This document shows, piece by piece, positions 25,956 through 34,947 of a stretch of 64,000 bases of DNA. The stretch is from Aureispira sp. CCB-E (GTDB lineage: Bacteria; Bacteroidota; Bacteroidia; Chitinophagales; Saprospiraceae). Location: positions 4,960,001 through 5,024,000 of the forward strand of contig NZ_CP133671.1 of assembly GCF_031326345.1 (NCBI RefSeq), read 5' to 3'. The position numbers and the translations under genes are program-made. How positions within the stretch are numbered: the stretch's first letter is position 1; the number at the start of each line of letters is the position of its first letter. The notes under the pieces were generated by a model. That model saw only the letters and a list, made by a program, of their open reading frames with translations. It did no database searches and was not told the origin of the DNA.

Positions 25956-26999
25956 CTATTTATTGGATGCTGTTCCTAACCATCGCAAAACATTATCATG
26001 CCAGATCTCCTCTTGCTCATTGATCGTAATCATTCCATGAGCAACGGCTTCATCCAAAACTTTTCCTGGATAAGAATTCGGTACATCTTCCATTTCTCCT
26101 AAAGGATAAGGATCATCAATCCCAGCAATGATTTGAGCAACACCACAACGATTTTTTAATAACTGAAAGGTATATACATCATGTACCAAGGTATCAAAAA
26201 ATAAATTGGGATGCCCTACCGAAGCCTGAGGGTGTTGCGTATTTGGAAACAAATCGGGTCTTCCATTAAATCCCTGTACTCTTCGTCCTAGATTGGCTTG
26301 TCCTAACATACAACCGTGTGCAAAACAAGTTCTAATGTTGGGAAAACGATTGGGAATATCTTTTAAGGTATACAAATGCAAAGTATCGGCTGTTTGCGCC
26401 ATCATCCACACCAAATGAAAACGCCAATAAGTATCTTCCAACTGAATCATCTTTTGACCATCATAAGGATGTATTTCAATCGCCAATCCATAATGATTGG
26501 CCAAATCATAAATTGGAAGAACACTATCATCCGCAACAGAAGTCCATTTTCCTTCCGCGTTAATAAAATGTGTCGGCAAGCATAATACGGACATTCCCAA
26601 TGTTTCTACACAACGCTCTATTTCTGCCAAAGCAAAGTCGATGTATCTAGGCTGTACAACAAAACCACAGGTCAATCTATTGGGATGATTCCGTTGCACC
26701 TCCGCATTAAAATCATTCTGAAATCGTATGGCATCTTTTGTATCTTCTAATGTCAGACCATTACAATATAACTGCGACAGGTTCAAAATTACAGTTCGCT
26801 CTATCTCATTTTTATCCATCCACTCCAACTTTTCTTTAAGAAAGAAGCTTGGTGCTGTAATCGGTCTAGCCCAATTTCCTTGTCGCATAAATTTTTTATC
26901 CTCATCAATCCAAAAAAGCTTTTTAGCTTTCATAAATTGTGGAATTTGGTGGGGTTCTGGCAATAAATGCCCATGCCCATTTATTTTCGATTTTTTCAT
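25956..26999 (-). CDS. Amidohydrolase-family protein (ACMSD-like, amidohydrolase_2)
   Basis: 347 residues, no signal. The N-terminal NGHGHLLPEP gives the HxH metal site near residues 9-11. Further metal or active-site candidates are EIHPYDG near 175, CFAHGCMLG near 228 and GIDDPYPLGEM near 290. The order resembles amidohydrolase_2 TIM-barrel enzymes such as the ACMSD/4-oxalomesaconate group; the substrate is not assignable. This is the intact copy. Its first 91 codons are duplicated 998 bp to the right in a broken copy. It is divergent from kdsB, sharing the promoter region 27000-27163. Confidence 0.85.
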   Translation of the reverse strand: MKKSKINGHGHLLPEPHQIPQFMKAKKLFWIDEDKKFMRQGNWARPITAPSFFLKEKLEWMDKNEIERTVILNLSQLYCNGLTLEDTKDAIRFQNDFNAEVQRNHPNRLTCGFVVQPRYIDFALAEIERCVETLGMSVLCLPTHFINAEGKWTSVADDSVLPIYDLANHYGLAIEIHPYDGQKMIQLEDTYWRFHLVWMMAQTADTLHLYTLKDIPNRFPNIRTCFAHGCMLGQANLGRRVQGFNGRPDLFPNTQHPQASVGHPNLFFDTLVHDVYTFQLLKNRCGVAQIIAGIDDPYPLGEMEDVPNSYPGKVLDEAVAHGMITINEQEEIWHDNVLRWLGTASNK

Positions 27000-27723
27000 T
27001 TTATATTGGTATCAATTGTTAGGTAAAAATCGCATTTTTCAATACTTTCCACAAGATAAATATTGTATCAAGCTTTTTAATAATAGTTCGTTGAAAAACT
27101 TTATTAGTTATCACAAACAAAACAAATAGCATAAAATTACAACGGAGTAAAATTTTATTATAAATGAAAAAATCAATTGGAATTATTCCTGCTCGCTATG
27201 CCTCTACTCGATTTCCAGGAAAACCTTTGATAGATATAGCGGGAAAAAGTATGATTCAACGTGTTTATGAGCAAGCGATGCAATCCAATTTGGATAAAGT
27301 AATTGTTGCTACAGATGACGCTCGGATTTACCAAGCTGTACAAAACTTTGGTGGTACTGTAGTTATGACTGGACTTCATGAAAACGGTACATCAAGGTGC
27401 ATAGAAGCCTACTTAAAAGAGACAACTACTTACGACATATTGGTCAACATCCAAGGGGATGAGCCATTTATTGCACCTAGCCAAATCAATAGTATTCTCT
27501 CTGCCTTTAACGTTCCCGATACGCCTATTGCCACCTTAGCCAAACAAATTGACAATTTAGACGATTTGCTCAGTCCTAATGTTGTAAAAGTTGTTTTTTC
27601 TACTCCTATTGCAGCAGGTATTCACAACGCTCTATACTTTAGCCGTAGTCCAATTCCCTTTGTTCGAGACTTGCCTCAAGAGGCATGGCTTACACAGCAA
27701 CATTTCTACAAACACATTGGTTT
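26726..27723. repeat. 998-bp tandem duplication, left copy
   Basis: It contains the first 91 codons of the intact amidohydrolase gene, the divergent promoter region and the first ~187 codons of kdsB. Every base I compared matches the right copy, except A26763 versus G27761. The left junction lies inside the amidohydrolase, at cg|tatggcatc. Confidence 0.95.
27082..27107. repeat. Solo end of the dispersed element in the kdsB/amidohydrolase promoter region
   Basis: The run aatagttcgttgaaaaactt followed by tattag is the exact reverse complement of the right end of the element at 47167-47310. A duplicate lies at 28080-28105. It is therefore a fragment or half-element between two divergent genes and may contribute to their promoters. 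Confidence 0.7.
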
Positions 27724-27748
27724 GTATGGCATCTTTTGTATCTTCTAA
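27164..27748 (+). pseudogene. Truncated copy of kdsB (left copy of the tandem duplication)
   Basis: 194 codons. Codons 1-188 are identical to the intact kdsB at 28162. After HIGLY the frame runs into antisense amidohydrolase sequence, adds GIFCIF and stops. The missing 66 residues include the DTPEDLNKAL segment, which carries the second metal-binding Asp, and the dimerisation region, so activity is unlikely. It keeps a full copy of the promoter region, so it may still be transcribed. Confidence 0.9.
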
Positions 27749-27997
27749 TGTCAGACCATTGCAATATAACTGCGACAGGTTCAAAATTACAGTTCGCTCT
27801 ATCTCATTTTTATCCATCCACTCCAACTTTTCTTTAAGAAAGAAGCTTGGTGCTGTAATCGGTCTAGCCCAATTTCCTTGTCGCATAAATTTTTTATCCT
27901 CATCAATCCAAAAAAGCTTTTTAGCTTTCATAAATTGTGGAATTTGGTGGGGTTCTGGCAATAAATGCCCATGCCCATTTATTTTCGATTTTTTCAT
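27632..27997 (-). pseudogene. Truncated copy of the amidohydrolase gene
   Basis: 121 codons. Codons 1-91 equal the intact amidohydrolase, with one synonymous TGT to TGC change in a Cys codon. It then crosses the duplication junction and reads 30 codons of antisense kdsB before a stop. Most of the TIM barrel is lost, so it cannot be active. It overlaps the broken kdsB copy head-on across the junction. Confidence 0.9.
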
Positions 27998-28721
27998 TTT
28001 ATATTGGTATCAATTGTTAGGTAAAAATCGCATTTTTCAATACTTTCCACAAGATAAATATTGTATCAAGCTTTTTAATAATAGTTCGTTGAAAAACTTT
28101 ATTAGTTATCACAAACAAAACAAATAGCATAAAATTACAACGGAGTAAAATTTTATTATAAATGAAAAAATCAATTGGAATTATTCCTGCTCGCTATGCC
28201 TCTACTCGATTTCCAGGAAAACCTTTGATAGATATAGCGGGAAAAAGTATGATTCAACGTGTTTATGAGCAAGCGATGCAATCCAATTTGGATAAAGTAA
28301 TTGTTGCTACAGATGACGCTCGGATTTACCAAGCTGTACAAAACTTTGGTGGTACTGTAGTTATGACTGGACTTCATGAAAACGGTACATCAAGGTGCAT
28401 AGAAGCCTACTTAAAAGAGACAACTACTTACGACATATTGGTCAACATCCAAGGGGATGAGCCATTTATTGCACCTAGCCAAATCAATAGTATTCTCTCT
28501 GCCTTTAACGTTCCCGATACGCCTATTGCCACCTTAGCCAAACAAATTGACAATTTAGACGATTTGCTCAGTCCTAATGTTGTAAAAGTTGTTTTTTCTA
28601 CTCCTATTGCAGCAGGTATTCACAACGCTCTATACTTTAGCCGTAGTCCAATTCCCTTTGTTCGAGACTTGCCTCAAGAGGCATGGCTTACACAGCAACA
28701 TTTCTACAAACACATTGGTTT
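27724..28721. repeat. 998-bp tandem duplication, right copy
   Basis: A direct repeat of 26726-27723. The junction reads ggttt|gtatggcatc. The kdsB parent reads ggtttatatgcc and the amidohydrolase parent reads aatcgtatggc. Only the four bases TATG are common to both parents at the join, which suggests a microhomology-mediated event rather than recombination between long repeats. Confidence 0.95.
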
Positions 28722-28926
28722 ATATGCCTTTAGCCGTTCTTTTTTGTTGAAAACTTATCCAATTTTGGCTTCTGGTCAATTGGAAGCAATCGAAAAATTA
28801 GAGCAGCTTGCTTGGCTAGAACACAATCAGTCCATCCGTATTTTAAAAACGGACTATGAGGCTCCTAATATCGATACGCCTGAAGATTTGAATAAGGCTT
28901 TGGCTTGGTTGAAAAGTAATTGTTGA
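28162..28926 (+). CDS. kdsB: 3-deoxy-manno-octulosonate cytidylyltransferase
   Basis: 254 residues, full length for the family. It activates Kdo with CTP to CMP-Kdo for lipopolysaccharide inner-core synthesis in the cytoplasm. Motifs: IPARYASTRFPGKPL (residues 7-21, nucleotide loop), VVMTGLHENGTSRCIEA near 65, NIQGDEPFI near 92 (metal site), the HIGLYAFSR segment near 184, and DTPEDLNKAL near 238. This is the only intact copy. It now reads from the duplicated promoter, with the broken copy 998 bp upstream on the same strand. Confidence 0.95.
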   Translation: MKKSIGIIPARYASTRFPGKPLIDIAGKSMIQRVYEQAMQSNLDKVIVATDDARIYQAVQNFGGTVVMTGLHENGTSRCIEAYLKETTTYDILVNIQGDEPFIAPSQINSILSAFNVPDTPIATLAKQIDNLDDLLSPNVVKVVFSTPIAAGIHNALYFSRSPIPFVRDLPQEAWLTQQHFYKHIGLYAFSRSFLLKTYPILASGQLEAIEKLEQLAWLEHNQSIRILKTDYEAPNIDTPEDLNKALAWLKSNC

Positions 28927-29055
28927 TGGAAAAAACAGCTTGCTATTCCTAAACTCTCGTACAATTGGATGGAGCAATACCAAAATAGCAACATATGAGA
29001 TTTCCCCAAACTGTACCATTCGTATTGTAGAAAAAAGACGGCAACGTTAAAGTTA

Positions 29056-30762
29056 TCACTCTACATTACTGATGACCCAAAAGTCGTGTGCTTTTAAAGC
29101 ATCATCTGTAGAACGGTGTTGTATTTTTTGAGCCTTAAATGGCAGTTTGGCTTTTTTGAATGCTTTTTGAAGTGGTTGAATGGCATCTTGTCCAATAATT
29201 AAAACAGTAGGCTGTTGTTCTAAAAAAGCGTTCATTGCCTTAGGAGAATGCATTTCTTCATAAGTTCCAAAGTGTTGTTCGGCATAAACCAATAGACTTA
29301 TTTTTTGTTGCTTGATATTCAAACCCGTAAAAATAAGCCTTGCCTTGTTATTTTGTCCACTTTTTTCGTACGCTGTTGCTATGATATCGTCAAACGATTT
29401 GATTGGTGATTGCTCTATCAGCGGGCTAACACAAGTCCAAAGTAAAAACATAAAAACGCCTCCTAATACAGCGGTCTGCTGATACAACTGTTGAATATTT
29501 TCTCGTGCTTTTAACAAGGATATCAAAAGCAACAAAAGCACCATACTCATGGGGAGTAAATATACCAGCGTCCCATTTCCGACTAAGTAAACACCTGCTA
29601 TAGGGAGTCCTATAATAATGAGTGCAAAAATTAAAGTATACAATACTAAGCCTATTTTTAGCAAGTTGGATTCAGCCTTTTTGTTTTCTAAATAACCAAT
29701 TTGTAACGCCATTAAAAAAGCTAGTGCAGGCTGTGCCCCCATTGAGTAAGAAGGTAACTTACTACTCATAAATTCCCAAAAGAACCACCCCATTACCAAC
29801 CAAATGACCAACATCAGCTCTTTGTTAGAGGGCTTTATAAAACCTTTAACAGATGCTTTGAGCGTTGGGAGCCAAAAAGGTAACCATGTCAAAAATGCAA
29901 TGGATAGCACAACCAAATGATAGCCCCAAAAACCTGATTGTCCCAAGACAGATCCTCCAATTCTTCTCAATACATACCACTCCCACAAAAAAGGTAGTAA
30001 GTGAATTTTGTGTCCGTTCGCTTCCTCTTGCCACCAATCAGCAAAAGGAACGCCATTACCTGTTTGCTCCCACAGTAAGACGTCTTGACTATACGACGCA
30101 TAACACCAACCAACAAAAGGAGTAATTGCCAACCAAGCAAAAAACCAAGGGTGGGTTTTTATTAAATTTTTCCTATTAGGATGAAAAATAGCTAATAATA
30201 CCCACATCCCTCCTATTAATAAAATAATTGGAGGTCCTTTGACTAAAATTCCCATTGCAATAGCTCCCCACAAGCCTAGATTCCACTTCCATGAGGGGCG
30301 ATAAATAAAATTCAGCAATGAAAGTGCAGCAATTGTTTGAAATAATAACAACGAAGCATCGGTTAGCGCAACTTTTCCCATCAATGGAAGTTGAATAGAA
30401 GTTGCTAGAATTATGGCTGCTCGACAAGCGTTTTTTTGCCCAAACAACGACCGTCCCAACAAAAACACCATCCAACAGGTCAATAAAATGGCAAGTACAC
30501 TAGGCAACCTAAGCGCAAATTCGTTGACACCAAATAGTCGATAAGATAATGCAATGGTCCAAAAATGAAAAGGAGTTTTTCTATGAATTACAGACCATTG
30601 GTAACTAGGTTCTACCCAATCTCCTGTTTCCAGTATTGTCATTCCGAATCCTGCATAAGCTGCTTCGTCCTCATCCCACAAACTTACAGAATGGTTCATC
30701 CAAAGTAGATTAACAACAAACAAAAATCCAATGAACCAAACAAATTTAGGGTACTTTCTCAT
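29056..30762 (-). CDS. GT39/ArnT-like membrane glycosyltransferase
   Basis: 568 residues. A polytopic N-terminal region of 10-12 helices (to about 430) is followed by a soluble domain of about 140 residues. The first loop has LWDEDEAAYAGFGM (residues about 28-41), the acidic catalytic-loop signature of GT39/PMT-type enzymes such as ArnT, which transfer a sugar from a polyprenyl phosphate to an extracytoplasmic acceptor (lipid A or protein). Additional family-like blocks are HRKTPFHFWTIALSYRLFG and NEFALRLPSVLAIL. It lies downstream of kdsB on the opposite strand, which fits an outer-membrane glycolipid theme without proving it. Confidence 0.85.
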   Translation of the reverse strand: MRKYPKFVWFIGFLFVVNLLWMNHSVSLWDEDEAAYAGFGMTILETGDWVEPSYQWSVIHRKTPFHFWTIALSYRLFGVNEFALRLPSVLAILLTCWMVFLLGRSLFGQKNACRAAIILATSIQLPLMGKVALTDASLLLFQTIAALSLLNFIYRPSWKWNLGLWGAIAMGILVKGPPIILLIGGMWVLLAIFHPNRKNLIKTHPWFFAWLAITPFVGWCYASYSQDVLLWEQTGNGVPFADWWQEEANGHKIHLLPFLWEWYVLRRIGGSVLGQSGFWGYHLVVLSIAFLTWLPFWLPTLKASVKGFIKPSNKELMLVIWLVMGWFFWEFMSSKLPSYSMGAQPALAFLMALQIGYLENKKAESNLLKIGLVLYTLIFALIIIGLPIAGVYLVGNGTLVYLLPMSMVLLLLLISLLKARENIQQLYQQTAVLGGVFMFLLWTCVSPLIEQSPIKSFDDIIATAYEKSGQNNKARLIFTGLNIKQQKISLLVYAEQHFGTYEEMHSPKAMNAFLEQQPTVLIIGQDAIQPLQKAFKKAKLPFKAQKIQHRSTDDALKAHDFWVISNVE

Positions 30763-30809
30763 TCAAATAACAATTTCTACTGTACTGAACCTGTTTTAAA
30801 TCAAAAAAA

Positions 30810-30831
30810 GAGTGCTTCCGAAAAAGCACTC
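30810..30831 (-). terminator. Terminator downstream of the DUF5686 gene
   Basis: An 8-bp stem (gagtgctt/aagcactc) with a loop of about 6 bases, followed on the minus strand by seven Ts. It is the first good terminator for transcripts coming from 31183-33681, about 350 bp after that stop and just ahead of the GT39 start. Confidence 0.7.
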
Positions 30832-30964
30832 CAAATTATAATTTTCTTTTGAGTTATTATTTATAATGCTCCATTGATTTTTTAGTTTTTCCATAAAAAA
30901 TATACAGTGCACTTCTGATTGGCAAAATAGGGTACTAGTTTTTTTAGTAGAGTTATCTTGTCTA

Positions 30965-31180
30965 TTAGTAGTTAGCTGCGCTGCTACTTCGTGGTCGTTG
31001 ATTAGTTCGCTACGCTCATGAGGGCACAAGCTTAGTTTTTTACTTCTTACCAAAAAGATAAAAAATCACATTTATATTATTTTGATAATCAGAATTTTAA
31101 CACAAGATGCAATAAATTTACAACTTATTGATTATCAACTGCGCAGCACTCACGAAGTACCACGAAGTATTGGTCTATTG
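30965..31180. repeat. Dispersed inverted-repeat element, long class
   Basis: It carries tagtagttagctgcgctgct, acttcgtggtcgttgattag, the ccaaaaagataaaaaatcac module, the gataatca...tgattatcaa inner inverted repeat, ctgcgcagcactcacgaagt and accacgaagtattg. The right terminus is degenerate. It lies between the GT39 and DUF5686 genes. Confidence 0.82.
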
Positions 31181-31182
31181 GA

Positions 31183-33681
31183 CTAGAGTGAAAAATTAAA
31201 CCCTAATACAGCCCCATATCTCAACGGTTCGCCTACTTTATAGCCCATCACAAAATCGGCTCGCAAAAATCGAAATATTCCCCAGCCTATACGATCTAAA
31301 CCTATATTGAACTCCATATACTCTCTATTTTCAGGCGTATACAGTACATGATAACCTGCTACAAACTCAAAACCTAAGACTTTTAAACCTGGAATCTTAT
31401 TCCAAATTGCCCCATTAAAATGATGCTCGGCGTGCAGCATAACGAATGCTGAATTGGTGCTATTTTGATAATAGGGCAACAGTTGAAACGTTCTCAAATA
31501 AGCATCATTCTTTGCAAAAATAGTCTGATTACCATTAAAATGATGATAATCCATAAAATAAGTCTTCGCTCTATTAGGAAACCATCCTCCCGTCAGATTG
31601 AAGCTAAACAGACCTGATGTTCCTAGGGCTATTTTTTCCTTTGTCAATTTTAATTCTAAATAGTCATAATTGGTTGTTCCTCCTAACCAAGGTACTCCCT
31701 TTTTGTAGCTGATCCAAATATCAGGAAATTGAGAAGGCTTGTAAACTCTTCGATTGGGGTACGTTACATATTTTTGCCCTAAACGAATCCGCAGTTTTAA
31801 GGCTAGTTCCAAATGTTGGTGTGTCAAGAAACTAGGATTGTCTTTATTAATATTCGGTTGCCCTATATCTTGAGGATGATTAGAAAAGTAGGCTCTTGTA
31901 TTTTTAGGAACAAACGACCAATCGGTTGTATTGACCAATGCCGAACGTTGTGCATATTTTATCCCCCCTTCTACATACAAACCATTCAAAATCTCTTGTG
32001 AATAAGTTGCACTGCCATACACTTCGTCATAAAGCTTGAGGTAATTGCGCTTCTCCAATAACGTATAGTAGTTATTAATCATGGGCATAATCGGATTATC
32101 GGAGTTGAACTGCAACGCTTTTTTACCACCTTCTATTTTTAGTTTGGCCTTACTAATAGCGCTGAACTGCATTTCAAACGCTCCTGATCCTCTAAACTGC
32201 TGCTCCGAAAAAGCATAATTTCCCTCACCACTAATTCGATACCATTGATATTTTTCGGCATTTACTGTATGTTTAAAATTAGCATTGAGACCTAAAACAA
32301 ACCCTTGAACAGTATTAAAATAAAAGTTTTGGAGAATAGATGAAACATTAAAAGCATATCCTTTGTGTGTATTTTGGTAAGTATACCCTGTTGCTAAATC
32401 CATCAACTTAAACTTATTGGCAATTCGATCCATCGAATCTTTATAAGCTTTGGAATTGTAGATTTTTTGCAAACTATCTTTTTCGTGATAATCTTCTATT
32501 TCATCCTTCCCTAAAGGTACAGGACGAATGGAATCCCAAGCTGCTTGGTCTTGCTTATTGGCATTATCTTCCACTTTAAATATTTCGGCATTAAAGAACT
32601 TTTTGTCAAAGTTAGGGTTTAAATCATAGTTGCTAAATACACTCGCAAAATAACCATAGAGTTTGATAAATAGCACTTTCAATGTAAATGTTAAGTTTCT
32701 AGAAAAAACGGTCCAAGTTTTATCGTCTAATTTGATGTGCGTTTCTCTAAAATGTAAGGTATCTAAAATAGAAATATTTGCGCTTTTTCCTGTTGTAAAT
32801 AAGTCTGTGCTATGAATTGCCCAGTCCTTGTCAACAATATAGATGTACCCCGCCACTACTGCTCCCAACTTATTTTTAGGAATCACTTCTATTTTATATA
32901 CTAAATGACCTTTCTCATCATAAAAAGAAGTCTCCATTCGATATTTGTAAGCACTCAAAGCATCGTTTGCTATGGGAGATAAAATTTGAGCTTCGCCCAA
33001 TTGAATGGTATTTTGATAAAACGACAGTTTGGCCAAATCACTCCCCGAATTAAAACTAAATCCTTTGTCATCTCCACTTACTTTAGAAAAAACCATGACT
33101 TCCTTGTACTGACCTTTTTTGTAGTGCAATCGCGATAAAGATTCGGAAAGATACAATATTCCAAAATCTAGGGAATCAACGTCCAACGAATCATCTTCCA
33201 AAGAAAATCCCATAAACGATTTGGGCAATTCATCTACTCCCACAGAGTGTTTTCCTTTTACATAAGCATCGCAACTATACTCTTTTCTTTGGTTGAGGTA
33301 AAATTTTCGTTTTTTAATTGCTTTCCGAATCACCCTGTAAGCAGGGTCTTCTCCTGCCGTTACGACAACTTCTTGAATATTGTTAACCAAAGGTTCTAAC
33401 ACAACATTCAATTCTATGGCTTGTTTTCCTATTGTTACAGACTCTACCTTAGAAGTATATCCAACATATTGAAACACTAATTGATACGTTCCTTCCTCTA
33501 GTTCCAATTCGTAAAATCCATCGATATTACTAGTCGTACCTATTGAAGTTCCTTCTACATGGATACTGGCAAAGGATAAAATTTCACCACTAGAATCTAC
33601 GATTTTTCCTTTAATGGGGGTGGCTGAAAGAGTGGATATAAAAAGGGATAAAAAACAAAAAAACGAATTTAAATATTTCAT
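31183..33681 (-). CDS. DUF5686 outer-membrane protein with CarboxypepD_reg domain
   Basis: 832 residues from ATG 33681, preferred over 33708 because a signal peptide (MKYLNSFFCFLSLFISTLSA) begins there. Residues about 20-110 form a CarboxypepD_reg beta-sandwich (IKGKIVDSSGEILSFASIHV, GTTSNIDGFYELELEEGTYQLVFQYVGY). Then EVVVTAGEDPAYRVIRKAIKKRK begins the DUF5686 region, whose last ~450 residues look like an outer-membrane barrel (alternating aromatic strands, closing GAVLGFNFSL with terminal Leu). In Bacteroidota such proteins sit in the outer membrane; the activity is unknown. A dispersed element follows the stop immediately. Confidence 0.88.
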   Translation of the reverse strand: MKYLNSFFCFLSLFISTLSATPIKGKIVDSSGEILSFASIHVEGTSIGTTSNIDGFYELELEEGTYQLVFQYVGYTSKVESVTIGKQAIELNVVLEPLVNNIQEVVVTAGEDPAYRVIRKAIKKRKFYLNQRKEYSCDAYVKGKHSVGVDELPKSFMGFSLEDDSLDVDSLDFGILYLSESLSRLHYKKGQYKEVMVFSKVSGDDKGFSFNSGSDLAKLSFYQNTIQLGEAQILSPIANDALSAYKYRMETSFYDEKGHLVYKIEVIPKNKLGAVVAGYIYIVDKDWAIHSTDLFTTGKSANISILDTLHFRETHIKLDDKTWTVFSRNLTFTLKVLFIKLYGYFASVFSNYDLNPNFDKKFFNAEIFKVEDNANKQDQAAWDSIRPVPLGKDEIEDYHEKDSLQKIYNSKAYKDSMDRIANKFKLMDLATGYTYQNTHKGYAFNVSSILQNFYFNTVQGFVLGLNANFKHTVNAEKYQWYRISGEGNYAFSEQQFRGSGAFEMQFSAISKAKLKIEGGKKALQFNSDNPIMPMINNYYTLLEKRNYLKLYDEVYGSATYSQEILNGLYVEGGIKYAQRSALVNTTDWSFVPKNTRAYFSNHPQDIGQPNINKDNPSFLTHQHLELALKLRIRLGQKYVTYPNRRVYKPSQFPDIWISYKKGVPWLGGTTNYDYLELKLTKEKIALGTSGLFSFNLTGGWFPNRAKTYFMDYHHFNGNQTIFAKNDAYLRTFQLLPYYQNSTNSAFVMLHAEHHFNGAIWNKIPGLKVLGFEFVAGYHVLYTPENREYMEFNIGLDRIGWGIFRFLRADFVMGYKVGEPLRYGAVLGFNFSL

Positions 33682-33856
33682 TAAATTATAATAATTTGAA
33701 TTCGACAATCCTTAGATACACAAAAGGTAAATACGCTTTTATAAGTAATAATTGCTCAGAAAATGAAATCAATAAAACTTTATCAGCGGATTGTCATGGA
33801 GTAATAACAGAATATATTGAGTGAATGTGTAAGAATGGGAATACTTTTGATAAAAC

Positions 33857-33904
33857 GGACTGTAACTACCAAAAGACGATTCAAGTAAAGAAATGTTACA
33901 GTCC
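33857..33904. repeat. Inverted repeat downstream of the AraC gene
   Basis: Perfect 10-bp arms (ggactgtaac, 33857-33866 and gttacagtcc, 33895-33904) with a 28-base loop. It lies 58 bp past the AraC stop. Only a weak T-tract follows on the minus strand, so it could be a terminator or an operator in the promoter of the DUF5686 gene. Confidence 0.5.
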
Positions 33905-33961
33905 CTTTTCAAAAAACGTTAAAACATTGCAATAATGAAAGTAATTTACGTTACAAAACAC

Positions 33962-34810
33962 TTAGGATAATGTCCAAAAAGTATCCTCACTTCCTAATTG
34001 CTGAATGTTGCCCAATAATTTACTTGGATTAAATCCAGTTATTTTTTTAAAATGGTTAATAAATTCTGACTGATCGTAATAACCAACGTCATAAGCTAAA
34101 TTGGTTAATAAAGGCTTTTGATGCGCTGTTTGATACCTTTGCAATGCTTTTCTAAACTGAACTACATTAATATAATCCTTTACCGAGCAACATAAATGTT
34201 TATTAAATAATCGAAGCAATGTTTTTCGACTAATTGCTAAGTCTTGTGCCAATGTATTGACCGTATACTTATCGCTCGCATTCAACAATAACGTTATAGC
34301 GCATTCTAAGCGGGATTCTTGAAACCCTACATACTGTGCTTCAAAATATTCGTCTAAAAAATGAATTTTATCAGCTATATTTTCTGCTGCATAGATTTTA
34401 TCTAAAAAAGGGTTCATAGAAACTCTAAAATACTCAAAACTTTCTCCTTCTTTTGTTGCCATAAAACGAACGAGTGGCGCGCTCAAAAAATGATTGATCC
34501 CTAAAGATTGAAAAACAATGCCTATTTTATAAAATGGTGGTTGTTGTACCACTTGTTTGAATACTTTGTTGACGCTCTGATAAGCATAATGATAATTTTC
34601 GTTCTTGCTAGGGACTACTTCATATAGATTATTAGAATAAGAAATGGCTGCATTTTTATAAATACTTAAAGCATTCTTATAATGAGGATAAAAAATATAC
34701 TGTCTTTTTTGGGTTGCATCAATGCATTCTTGAAAATAATAATAAGCAATATACTTTTGTAAAAAGGTACTAGCAGGTTTTTGGGCAACAAAAAGCTTTT
34801 TATCTATCAT
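33962..34810 (-). CDS. AraC-family transcriptional regulator
   Basis: 282 residues. An N-terminal sensing region of unknown ligand (about 1-170) is followed by a C-terminal double helix-turn-helix (about 185-275): VNTLAQDLAISRKTLLRLFNKHL, VQFRKALQRYQ, and LTNLAYDVGYYDQSEFINHFKKITGFNPSKL, the classic AraC signature. Acts as a cytoplasmic DNA-binding activator or repressor. It stands alone, with unknown targets; the DUF5686 gene downstream on the same strand is a possible one. Confidence 0.92.
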   Translation of the reverse strand: MIDKKLFVAQKPASTFLQKYIAYYYFQECIDATQKRQYIFYPHYKNALSIYKNAAISYSNNLYEVVPSKNENYHYAYQSVNKVFKQVVQQPPFYKIGIVFQSLGINHFLSAPLVRFMATKEGESFEYFRVSMNPFLDKIYAAENIADKIHFLDEYFEAQYVGFQESRLECAITLLLNASDKYTVNTLAQDLAISRKTLLRLFNKHLCCSVKDYINVVQFRKALQRYQTAHQKPLLTNLAYDVGYYDQSEFINHFKKITGFNPSKLLGNIQQLGSEDTFWTLS

Positions 34811-34947
34811 TGATTACAAACACAAGTTATGGATTAAATATTGACAGTATAGAACGTTTGACAAACGCCCTGTACCAATTTCAAGATACACCCACTACAA
34901 GAAAATCAGTAATTTTCTTATTATTTTTTATTATGTTTTTTTGTGAA

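Noticed and set aside
26728-27129. Plus-strand 133-codon ORF opposite the amidohydrolase start (and its extended copy at 27591-28127)
   Set aside because: It is the antisense shadow of the amidohydrolase 5' region; its duplication merely follows the 998-bp duplication.
30796-31053. 85-codon minus-strand ORF
   Set aside because: It lies entirely in a terminator and a dispersed repeat; the composition is not protein-like.
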